NCBI GenBank assembly: GCA_014526335.1
Contig: JACTAT010000036.1
Location: 434,001 to 498,000, forward strand
DNA: 64,000 nt
Direction: 5' to 3'
Source: Chrysaora quinquecirrha
Taxonomy: Eukaryota > Cnidaria > Scyphozoa > Semaeostomeae > Pelagiidae
Shown here: piece after piece, positions 17,301-30,100 of the stretch
How positions within the stretch are numbered: position 1 is the first letter of the stretch
Layout of the letters: the number at the start of each line of letters is the position of its first letter
Program-made: the position numbers and the translations under genes
The notes under the pieces: model-generated
The model's database searches: none
The model's input: only the letters and a program-made list of their open reading frames with translations
Told to the model about the DNA's origin: nothing

Positions 17301-20300
17301 TTTGTGTATTTCAGCTATGTTAAGCCTTCTTCAGCCTTGGGCTGTATAACTCGGGGAGTTATTCGGCGATTTCATTGAACTCTATAGCTAAATAGAAACG
17401 TTGTTGTCTACTATATCAGATCATGCAGTCTAGGTTCGAATCCTATCTACTTTAGAAATAAATGTGGATATTTGTCACAAACCTGTACTTGGGTAATCAT
17501 CAAAAGTAAACGTTGTTGAAGTATCTTGACGCAGGAGAGATGGAATTGCGAACTTATTCGCCATTGAGGAGTCTTTCAACACTGAAACATCTTTTCGAGA
17601 TCTGAAAGAAACAGTAGACAGTATCTAAGTATATATGAAGTCAGGTAGTAGCTACTAAGTAAGTAAATACTTGAATAGGAAATCGTCTCTCAGATTGTGA
17701 GACGCGACGGTTCAAATTTCAAAAAGCCCTGAATCGTTTTCCTAGCATGCCTTTACTCCGTCACTGCTTGTCGATGAACTATATGCAAGCGATTGCCGCC
17801 TTTGGTACCATAGGGAAATAAAAAACGAAAACACAGAAAAGACAAGTCTGACATCAAATAAGCCAGATAGATGTACATCAACATTTATGGTTAGCAAGTT
17901 ACTGGGAAAAATGCTGAATATGTCCCTACTGATGCTGTTTTAGCTTCCTAGTGTCTATTAATGCTAGTTTAGCTGCGTATAGATCACCAGAACAACAAAG
18001 TTTTTGTGTAGTAAATGGCGATGAGCGCGACGAAGACGAAGATAGTTGATCAGCATACAAGCCTGAAGTAACCAACAACAATTTCCTACAACAATTTAAA
18101 CTGTGACAGCGATAACTACGACAGCGATAACTGGGACCGATAACTGCGACAGCGATAACTGCGACAGTGATAACTGCGACAGCGATAACTGCGACAGCGA
18201 TAACTGAGACCGATAACTGGGACTCGGGCAATAAAGCGTCGTCAAAAAGTTTATCGCCTAATATCTTCTTGCAGTTAATCTATCTTTTCTGTGTTTATAT
18301 TGATCTATATTGAGTATTAATCAACGTAAATCTCATACCCCTCTTCACCCTCCATATCTGAAACACTGTCAATCCATCTTCGTCTGGGTTTCTTGGAAGT
18401 TGCTTCGTTACTCTTCTTGGAAATCGTATCTTCTAATACAGTTGATAAGACAGGATGAGATGAAGCGTTGCCTAAAAATAGAGAGGAAAGTGCTTGTTAG
18501 TTCATTAATAAATAAACTAAGATCGAATAAATTTGCAAAAAGGTGTTGTTATACAATAAAAATAGAATCAAGGGCTCATAAATAGCCTATGACTCGTTAG
18601 CTCAGTTGGTAGAAAGCTGGCAAGCAAGCAATGCTAACAAAACATTACCCATCTAAGCTTTATTAATAAACATAATTATAACGTTAAACATAATTTCTTA
18701 CATATATAAACATCCAACTTACCAGACAAGTTATTGGTCTTCAAGTCTAGCAATCCTGCCATCGTGCTCTGAAAGCAGAGATTTCAACATACAAAATCAG
18801 TTCAGCTGGACAGTAGAGCTAAGTTTATTCTTGAAAGATTGTTTCTGTCATCAACACAACCTCTTTGCCCTTTTGTATCCCTCATTATTTCACAATAGCT
18901 TTACTCTTTGGTCTGAACTGTCCTTGTTTCAAAGCATACTTAATGTCTCTCATTTTCTACCTTCCTTATCCCAGTCAGCACCCTAGACATAACTCAATAT
19001 GCAGAGCTTTGTAACATTTTCCTCGAAACACAAGCCAAGTGAGCCAGCTTCTGTTGGGAGGAGATTATAAAATACAGTATCACCCCGCCACTGAGAAATT
19101 CACTATGGTAAAACAAGGCTGCTTGGTTTCTTCTAAATATATACATATGTATGTATGAAATGGGCACATATTGTGCCATCTTACAGGCTGCAGTTCCTTA
19201 TAAGTAGGTTTCTTGGTAGGGGGGTAAAACTGCACTGCACTTACATGTCCTAATGTTGCTGATGATCCATACGGAGTGTTAAGTTCACTTTCATTCATAT
19301 TTTGAAGATAAATCTGATAAAGAACTTCTAGTTCAGTTGGGATTTCGATGCCATTTTCTGTAGAGAGATGAAAGGAAGGAATATTAACATACAAAGCATC
19401 AACATCAACAAAACACGAAACACACAAGCAATCTTTGTTGGTTAATGCGGGTAGGAAATGTGGGTATCTACAACAAAACCATCTAGGGCCTCTTGTGTTC
19501 CTCTACTCACAGATTCTAGATCAAAATAATGAGTACTCAATTGTCCAACAGCCTAGGTATTGGAGGCCTGAGCTGACGAGAAGTAAACGTGAGAATATTG
19601 AAACCCACATGAAAAACTTATCGTGAGAGTCGAACGAATGAGAGTCGAACGCATTGACCAATCAAACAACTAAGAAGCTGCTGTGGCAGCATGGTCTAAT
19701 CGGTCTAATCAAGCTAGCTCGTGGTGTCAGGAGCTCGGTGAGGAACGGAGTCAAGTCCCTGCCACGCAGCATCACAGCCAGGCTCGAGGTCTTGTTAGTT
19801 CATCTACTTCTGAGATCCTAGCAACTGGTGTTAAAAACACCATTTCACCATCACCATCAACCATAACCTTTGCCAACATAGTCCACATGGGCAAATACAT
19901 TCAAAATAGAACAATATAAATAAAATCACCTTCCATGGCCGTTCGTTGAATTTGAATGATTTCATCGCATAATTTTTGTCTACTTTCTTGTTTCTGAAAA
20001 TTCAGTTCATTTTGCTGCATGAGATGATCTTTTAAAATTGCAACTGATTCTACTTCTGCATTTTTCAATTCAAGTTCATGAACATTACAAAGTAATTTCA
20101 ATATTTCTCTATGCCCATCACACGGTATCTTTTGGGTAAAGTTCCCTCAATCTCTGACCTTTCTTTCCTCAAATTTTCAAGAGTTTTTTGCAGGTCTTTT
20201 TTCTGATCAAACAAATCCTTCTCCTTCAAAGAAATTTGTTGGACCTCTTCTCTCGCAGCTATGACGTCAGCTGGTTCCCAACCCTCATCAAATGACCGCA

Positions 20301-23300
20301 TTGTATTCTTTTCAGTGTCCAGATCCTTATTATTTATATCCGAAGGTTCAATTTTCGTGCGACGGTACAAAAGCTTCTTTTTTATCACGTGTGGTTTTTT
20401 CGACGAGTCTGAGAAAGTCGAATGTTGCTCTATATCTAAACCAGCGAGACGTTTCGCTTTTTCCTGCTCCCATCTGAAAAGAAAACATTAATATAAACAT
20501 TGATTTTCATTGAAAAATAACGACACTTCAAGAGCTGCAAAATAAGAATGCATTAGGCCATAATCATTATCAGATACAGTGGTCACAGCAAGATTCTACA
20601 AATGACAGCCTAGGAGTTTGAAGTACGGCCTTGTAAGAAAGATCTTAATTACAAAGGCAATGTTAAAAGTTTTGCTAGAAAAGAACATAAGGAGAAGTGA
20701 GAGAAGGAAAAAGCAGCCGAGATGGTGGAGAATCAACCCCAGTGGGTACTCCCTAGTGCAGGCTGACAGGTATATGCCTTTCATATGGCTTGCTTTTTCT
20801 TCAAAAATTCCCTACAACTAGGTCCAATTTATGCCTAAAATACCTTAGAAGTGAGTACAGATTAAACTTTCCTTAATATTCGGTACACAAATTGCATATT
20901 GAATTCATAAAAATGGATGGCTGAATGTCTAAAACAATACCTTGAAGATTGGTTGGTTTGTAGAACTCGGGAGCATATCACTGTACATTTTAGGGTCAAG
21001 TACCCTACCCGGGGAATCAATGCTAGCAGAAGATCGCAGTAGGTAGTAGCTGGTGAAATATAGAAGCCAAGCGTTCTCAAGAAGGCACATTATAATGTTT
21101 CGAGTGTGGATGGGAATGAAACTGGAAGAGAGAAACATGGAGAATGATGCCAATAGATAGAGGTGATTGTTTATACTTACTCTTCGATAGTTAGGAGATG
21201 TCTTTGGAAATCAACAGAGCAGCGCATTGCAGTATCTTCTACATCAATTAACTGTCGCCTAAAAATAACCAGCTTGCTCTATCATCATCAGTAACAAATA
21301 GCTAAAATCTCAGATACAAAAAAGCTTTTGGAATATCAGCAATAACAACTACTGTGCTACACATTCTTTAATATAATATCATTATTTCTGGGCTGATGCA
21401 AGATACAGAGAGATTCAATTATAATTAGAGACAAGGCGGTTATTGTGATTGTGAGTGGGAATGGCGTTCATCGTCACAACGGGAAGGGGTGCATTTGACC
21501 CCCCGTAAAGTAAAAAGTTCTGAAATAAATAGAGCAATCAAATAATTGGAGAATGGTTTCAGTTATGTTTACTGTAGTGGGAATTGGAGAAGATCGGGCC
21601 ATGGGGTGCAGTTACACCCCTGAAAGCGGAACGTGTCCAATAATAAGAGAGAGGATATTGATAATTAGAGAGAAGTTGCTTATGATTGGAGAGAAGGGTA
21701 ATTAAACTTTGCCTTGGTCGTAGAGAGACATTTACCCATGCCCATGCCATCGCAGGGCTCAAAGCTATTTTAGTAACGATCTTTATGATCATCTGTACAA
21801 TAAGGGAAGGGTGAACTAACAACAGAGTATCATACTAAGGCTTACCTAATTTCCATCTGTTCACGAAAGCTTTCTACAAGTTCAGCTCTTAATTTCTCCA
21901 GTAACTTCGACTCTCTACAACCTCGGAAATTTGCTGATGATGCAGAATCTAAAAAAATTAATAAACAGATAAACAACTCATTTAAAAAACATTAAATACT
22001 TAACTAAATTACTAAATCTTATTGTCATTTTAAAAACTATGCGACTTTTCTCTCCCTGATATTCTTTGATTATGAACTGTATTGCTATGTTGAGCATAGC
22101 TTAATAATATCATTGTGAGATTCATCAGAGTATGAAAATTTTATGACAATGAAAATGAAAACAAAAATGCATGAAAGCAAAATGCTATGTTGATTTGTGA
22201 TATCAAATTGCAACTATAGTGATATTTCCTTATAGCACTCTAGCTAAGACTTTTACTGTTATGTAGCTGATGAAAAGTAAACGTAATCGTATTGTTGGTT
22301 TAGTCGAGTAAGGCATTGCTGATTGTTTGATGTTTTGCTGTCTGATGTAGTCCAAACTACCTGTGAAGTCTCAGTGCGTATTCAAAGATTGCTGGGAAAA
22401 CCATCGGGTTTTAGATTTAGGCAGTTTGTAAGAAGACTGGCCTGGAATGTCGCCCATGGGTTCGAAAGTGATAATTTGTGTTGGCTTAACCGCGGTCGTA
22501 GCACAAGTAGATGTTGCAGTTTGGTGTCTGTATTGGTTAAAGTCATTTCCTGTTTCTTGCATCGGGTAGTCTGAAGAAGTTCCTTGGTAGGATATCTGAA
22601 AATGATGTGCAGGAATTTCAGAATGCTTGGTAAAAGAACATGGTGTCTTAAGACGAATAGAACAAAAAGTATCGTAGTCAGTACAAGAAGAATTTGCTTT
22701 TTCATTGGACTCGAACTAAGTAAAACTCTCCTTAGGTCTTGCATTACCATTCTTAGTCTCTGTGTATTTTTAGTCGTATTTTATTTCATTGATATTTAGT
22801 TTAATGTTCAGATTAATATGGTATATAATCTTCGATTATATAATTAATCTTAGGAGGGAGGTGTGTCACAAAGTATTTAGGCCCTTGTAGTTAGTTTTCA
22901 TTCATTCAGGTATTATTTTCTTAAGCTGTATTTTTGCATATCATTAACTGTAATTTAGGTATCCCCGTGCGTCATAGGAGGTATCATGTTGCGCTAGTTG
23001 ACGTTAGGTCATTCCCTGTCGTTTGTTTAGGTTATGAGCATTGTGTAGGACTACTCATGTGCTTAGTCATCGTTTTCCCATAGCTTTTCAAACTTAATTT
23101 AGCGGGCAAAGCTAGATAAGTGTTGTCTAAAAATCAAGTATTTTTGTTTTTAGCCTTTTTTCTTTTGCAACTTCGTATTTTACTATTGACAAACACTTTT
23201 GCAACTTCGTATTTTACTATTGACAAACACTGTTGAATTTCAATTAATTCCATAAGATCGAAAACTTGATTCTAATCTTCAAAGGTCTAAAATTGAATAT

Positions 23301-26300
23301 TCATAGGTAAACAGCCTGATAAGAAAATGAAATTTCCCTTACTGTTTTGAGACTTCAGATCACTATCTGCCATCTTTGTTTTCAAGCGTAGAATTTCTTG
23401 TCTTAGTTCAGCAATAATGCTTTGATATTGAGCAATGTGGTAGTTGACGTTGTATTGATTTCGTTTTACCTGTTGATAAACACAGTATAGTGATAATAAT
23501 AGCTCTATAAACATCATAAAATTACGGGTGGATCGATTCCAGTTGGACAAGCAGTAAGACTAGATATTGTTTGTCAAACATATTAAAATTTGCTTCTCAA
23601 GTAAAATGTTTTACAGTTTGGCCACTTAGAAAACATTGTTCGTCGTTGACACGTCATTTCAAAAGTTGTTATGATAAGTCATTGTTATGATGCAAACATT
23701 TCATGGAAAATAAGTTTTTTCTGATGCAAGACAGAGTTCAGAAAGAGGTTCAACCTTCCTCCAAACAAAAATACCCCTAGCTGAAAACCATCTCTACTTT
23801 GGGTATGGAAAAGATTTATCCCTTGTTCTAGCAGACGTTCCTGACTCTGATGTAAGAATTGCAAGGATAAAGCAATAGCTTCGTGGGGCATGGATCTGCA
23901 GGTCAGGATTTGAAGCAGGCGTACTGCCAACGAAGAGCTGCAGCTTGTGTTCCCAGAATAATATAGAAACGATACCCTGGGTAATCGTTTACCGAATGAG
24001 AAACGGTGGACAACTAAGTTATTTGCAGGCTTGTGGAAATCAACAAGGACGAGATTCAAGCCGACAGCCTTTGTAACATGCATTCAAACCCACAGCCCTT
24101 AGTTAGACAGCCTCACCAACCCTGCAGCATTAATGAATACAAATAAAGTAAAACAAATACATTTGCTCATGAGTTGATTTTACCTTTAGCTTGATATTTT
24201 TCGCTCTGTCTGCATAATTAAGAGTATTCTTTGATTCTTCATAGCATAAACTCGCTGGACTAATATGAGCTATCATAACCGTTCGACAATTGCCTCCTAA
24301 AGAATCCTGAAAGGGACATATAAATATTAAATTAAACCGCAACATAGTGTTAAGTTTGAAAGTAACTTAAGGTAAACTTCATTGACATGTCAGGTTCAGC
24401 TCTCTTACTTGTATGTGTCCATTGCTTTTAGGGTCAAATCTCGCGTGCAGTAAAAACATTTAAAGTCTTAAACAACAGAGGCAATTGCAAAATCTAGAGT
24501 CATCAACGCAGATTTTGGTCTAATTGTAGCCAAAATGTTTATAATCGTGGGATGTATCAGGGAGGCTATAGACCTTTGAGAATATTTTACGGAGAATCTT
24601 ATGCATTAAAAGATAGAAAAAGTCAGAATCGTAATCATCATTTGTGTAGATATATGTAGATTGCTTTCATCTGTTAGAATATTAAGAAGAAAAACAAACC
24701 TTTAAAAGTCTGGTCAATTTGCTGTCTCTGTAATTAACATATTGTGATCCACGTATTCCTCGCTCACCTGGGATCAATAAAGAAAGATCATTATAGCGCT
24801 TGGCTTTTTACATTAGGCCTAAAAGAAACAGTTATTGGGCTGTTCTTGTAGTACATAGATCGTTGTAGCTATTTGCAAATTTAGCAAATCTTTTCCAGAA
24901 CCCAGCAAATTTATCAAGCTTACTTCAAAGCTTAGAATGTCAATGATGAAATTGGCCAATTTGTGAGATAGTCTGTCTCGCAGTCTACGATGTTTTTGAT
25001 CAAACAAAGACTAAACTCGTCATGAAAGAGCGAGAAGAGTCGTGAGCCCTTTTTACCTCCTTTCAATAGGTAAAAGGAACCAGAAGGTTTGATCATATCT
25101 ACAGAAAAGATTGGGGCCGTAGAAAAGACTGTGCTCAACACAAAACAAAGCAAAATATAAATCACTTAAATTTAAAACTACATGAATGTGGAACATGATT
25201 ATTGACTTACATAGTGCATTAATGCAGTTTCCTAAAGCAAGCAGTGAACGATTGATGTGAGCACCTTCAATAAGTCTCTTTCCACGATTCTAGAAAAGAA
25301 GTACCGGTATTTGCAATGATTTACAACATGCACTTCACAGATACTGTATATAATACTAATTTCATGCCTTATGCTTTGTGGAAGATTATAAAGGACTTTT
25401 GAACATTAATGGTATAGTTTGATTTTCATTGTTCGATGAATCAGGGACCTGTCATCATTTATGATCTGGGTGGGAGCTGAAGATAAAATGGTGTGGTAAC
25501 TAAGAAATATTAGCAGCTTTAAGAGGGGTAACAGAAAAATGTAAATAGCTTACCTGTGTGTTTGCAGCTCTTTCTGATCCAGCCAGATCAATCATGAATA
25601 ATTTTCCAACTTTAACTTCTTCTACAATATTTCTTAAACGACTTCGTTGCTTTACCGTCACCTAAAGTAAATAATAAACATAACAATATTGCTGCAGAAT
25701 CTTTGCTAGAATCTATGTGCACTTTCCACCTTTTGTAGGGACCAATGCTAGAGAACAACTGAGTAAGCCCAAGGCAGATATGAGAGATGTTTCCATATTA
25801 CTTCCTAAGGTTGCTCCTTGGAATATTTCAAAGACTATAATGCATTATAAAAGTCCTTGGAAGAGCCAATGGCTGTATATATATATTATCACGACTTTTG
25901 CTTTGTCCTAAAATAGCAAGTCAGCCTCGTCTCCCAACCTGAATGCTGTTTTGCTAAGCTGAACGGCTTAACTTGTAAAAACTACAAAGAATTTTACCGG
26001 AAAGCTCTTCAACTTTGAGTGAGACATTGCAACTATATTTACTGATTCCTCAGCTTGCTTCAACATGGAGCTGACGACATCATCTAAGCTGAATGCTCAA
26101 ACACAAAGCACATTTAAATCAAAGTGCTATCATAAAATCATGACGTAATGGTGATGTCATGAGCACGTCATTATTACGTCATAATCACGTGACATCATAC
26201 CTGCAAAACAGCATGTGACCTTGATGAGGTTTTATTGACAGCCGTTGGTTCGCATGTTCTTTGTTTATTTCCCATTGATAACATTTGCATAACATCCTTC

Positions 26301-27103
26301 GTCGTCAAGGCAGTGATCTCAGATAAACCAGCAACAACAACACCCTTTGAATCTTCTCTCAGATCAAGATACCCGGATGATGGGTTCAAAAGATCACGGA
26401 TCATCTCGTTGTAGATCTGTAAGAATTAAAAATGCTATTAGCGACCTACTTATTCGTAATTAATACTTTTCGTAATTCTATGCGACTTACTGCAACATTT
26501 TCAGCACACTCAAAGCCACATTGAGATCTTGACCGAAAGAACTATTATCGGCCAAACATTCGAGACTTGCTCTACAAGCAATGATTGGCAATTTGTGTTT
26601 GGCTAACCGGCCACATCACAAAACATTGCTTGCCACTTAGTAAAACTTATTGAAAAACTTTCTGCTTGTCACAAGTAAAAAATGTTTGACGAACAATGTT
26701 TTGTGAAGTTGCCAGTCAAAAATTTAGTTAAACAAGCAAGTCTGATATTTAAGAAAGTAAAATGTCAACCTCGAAATCTAAAGAATAAACTGCTTACTTC
26801 AAGATAGGACATTGTAACAGTATAATTAGAATCATTGCTGGTATCATCCATTTCTTTAAATAAATCATCAAGCGTCCGCACCATTATCCCAGGGTCAGTG
26901 TCTGTTCCCAACATTGTGTGGGTTTTTCCAGCCCCTGAAATATGAAGGCGATGATAGTGATCACAATAACAATACAGATGAAGATGATGATGATGATGGT
27001 CAGGATAATAATGATGATGGTGATGATTATGCTGATGATGATTATGATGATGTTGATTATGATGATGATTATGATAGTGATGATGATGATGATGATTGTG
27101 ATG

Positions 27104-27134
<31 letters not shown>

Positions 27135-30100
27135 GGGTGGTGGTGATGATGATGATGATGACTATGATTATGATGATAGTGATGACGATGATGATGATGG
27201 TAATGATGATGATAATGACGACGATGATGATGATGATGATAATGACAATGATGGTGATGATGATGATGTTGATGATGAAGATGTTGTTGATGATGATGAT
27301 GGTGGTGATGATAACGGTGAAGATTACGATGATGATGATGATGGTGTTGGTGGTGGTGGTGGTGGTGGTGGAGATAATGACGATGATAATAGGATGAGGA
27401 TTGGTGATAATATGACGATGATGATGTTCATGACGTTGATAAAAATGATGATGATGACAATAACAGTGATAATGGTAATAATCATAATCATAATTGAATA
27501 CCTGTAGGTCCATATGCAAATACAGTTGCATTAAATCCATCAATAACAGAATCAATCAAATCTTTTGTTGTCTTTTCATAAACATCTTTCTACATTGAAA
27601 AAAGAAAACAGTTTCAATGTTCAAGTCAATATTAAATATTAATTCAAATACAAATACACTGAATTAATAATTAGTTATAATTTTGAACGTTTTTGTTTGA
27701 CCAGCCTGTAGTTCTGAGTAAACAGCTGACCTGACCTTCATTTAGCAACAAAACATAACATGATTGCATTTGTGTTGATGAATCAATCAGTAATCACTAA
27801 TCAGACAATCAACGAACATACCACGCAGAGAATCATCGGAAAGATCGAATCAATTGAATCGGTATGTCGCAACCAGCTGCAAACTGATTTCAGATGTAAG
27901 ATAGCTCGAAACAAAAGATCTTGGATGTAGAGCATAAAACCTGAGATACTTAGTAGAATTGCAAGATCTAACTCCTCAAATATAATTTTAATTTTCCAAC
28001 TGAGAACACTATCGTTTTCCTTAACCCATCAGACAGCTATCCTCACAAATATATATTCCCACAAACCTACAACCTTTTGGTGTTCAAAAAGTTGAATCAG
28101 CTATATTTTTTCCCTCTTTTTATTGATTTCCTTTCTCTATCCATCCACTCTCCCTCTATTTATTCGCTCTCCCTGTCTATCCAATCTCTCCCCCTATCAA
28201 TCCAATGTCTTCTTCTATCTATCTACTCTTTTCCTCTTTCTATACACTCTCTCCCCCAATGCTTCAACTCTCTACCTCCATCAATCCACTCTCTCCCTCT
28301 ACCTATTTACTTTCTCCCTCTATTCATCCATTTTCTCCCCCAATCTATCCACTCTCTCTCTTTACCTATCCAAGTTCTACCCGAATCTATCAACTCTCAT
28401 CCCTCTATGTATCAAATCTCTCCCTCTTTCTAACGACTCACTTTCTCTCTATCCATCAACTCTCTCCCTATCTCCCTCTTTCTTTCTTCTATCTCCCTCC
28501 ATCTATCGTCTTTATTTGTAACATCTACCTTTCCCAATCCAGAACTTTTATTTTTCTTCAAATGAATTTGACCTATCTTCAACCCATTTTCAACGCTGGA
28601 GGTCCCTAGCCACAGACCTGTCTAAATTTTTAGAAATACAAGCACTAAGGTTGTTCATTCAAAAATCTCAACCCCCATGGATCAGAGAAATTCTAATCGA
28701 CTCCAGAAATAGATCGCTGTTTGATAGGATTGAGCGCTCCTTTACTTGATAAGATAAGATTAGCCTTGAAACGTTATCATTCGCAGATGATTCACCCCCT
28801 GTTTTCAGCAAAACTACAAAGGGTTTCAATCGGCAGGCACAGTTTCCAGGGGGTAGATAAGAAACTTATGATAATATCTACCTGTGAGGCCGCAGGACCA
28901 AGAGCTAGGTCAAATACATATTGCTTTTCACGTGATCGGTTTACACGAAGTATATCATCCGGATCATCACAGGGGTCCATGAGAACAACCATCTAAGAAC
29001 AAAGATAAAACATTTTTAGAATATATCAAAGGGAAATAAGAACTAAGAGATCAGAACATGAACAACTTAAATGAAGAAAAAGGAAATGTAGATTGTAAAA
29101 GACCTTGCGTTCGTGTTATCGTGTCGACATGGATCAGTCAATTGAAAGTCCTGATCTTATTCGCTCGTTTTAGATGGATACTAATTGACCCAATTGTTTG
29201 AGGGACGTCCACTTAATAGAAATCTTAAGCCCCGTTTACATGAGAGTAACTGAATCGGCTCTTGATCCAGAGCAAGTATTGGTTCGAAAATGCCTTCCAT
29301 TCACACGGGATCTCTCGGATCCGTACCCTTTCTTGCTCTAGAGTCAGTTCTGAATACGTTCAGAAGAAGAGACAGCTCTGTTTGGACCCCGTGTAAATGC
29401 TTTGGATAGGACCCACACTGGAACGGATACAAGAGCACAAGACGTAACTAAATACAATAACACATCATTTTTCGAAGAGAAATCTAACATTCTGCTTCAG
29501 CAGAAAATGAGATTTCTCCAAGCGCGTTAGAAAACATATACTGTATAGGAACCTCTGAGCCTGGGCCTCAAAAACTTGGCTTTTTGAAAACTGTATATTG
29601 CACAGGGAATTCTAGAAATGAAGCACTTCTTTAACGTGAAGGTGAAATGGTGTTTTAGCGCCAGTCGCTAGGATCTCAGTAGTAGGTTAACTAATCGAGA
29701 CCTCGACCCTGGCTGTGACGCTTCCGTGGCTGGGCTCGAACCCTGACCACACTGAGCTTCTGACACCACGAGTCAGCTGAATTACACCACGACGCCACAG
29801 CACCTTAACAGCTGTATACATTAGTAGACAGTAAATCGGCTCATTGGAAACAACACTTAAAGGCAGTAGGATGTCGTCAAGACAGAACTAGGCCAAATAG
29901 AATTTCTGATTAACTAAGACCAAATATCCACCTGCCAGGATTGAATAGGAGAAAACTTGAACGATTGTGCAATAAAGGATTAGTTTTAGTTCTCCAATGT
30001 GAATTGGCAAAATCATTGCACCTGTTATGAACGACAAAAAACCCTGAAAACATGAAAAGGCCATTGACTGGATTTTTCAATAAACACAACAGTGCAAACG

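Noticed and set aside
18590..18625. tRNA-like 5' half (TTAGCTCAGTTGGTAGAAAG)
   Set aside because: No box B or acceptor stem follows. It is at most a tRNA-derived fragment.
25998..26083. Exon-like segment on the minus strand ([21 protein letters not shown]...) with acceptor and donor
   Set aside because: Adding it between KIF19 exons 6 and 7 would break phase and interrupt conserved motor sequence (AVLQ followed by VTVKQRS). It may be a chance open frame.
26884..27555. Long Asp-, Met- and Ile-rich reading frames on both strands
   Set aside because: They are produced by the (GAT)n microsatellite in KIF19 intron 4. Homology and splice phases show that this is intron.
28123..28609. Ser/Leu/Pro-rich plus-strand ORFs of about 130 residues
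   Set aside because: They derive from the T/C-rich minisatellite in KIF19 intron 3, and three frames are open at once.
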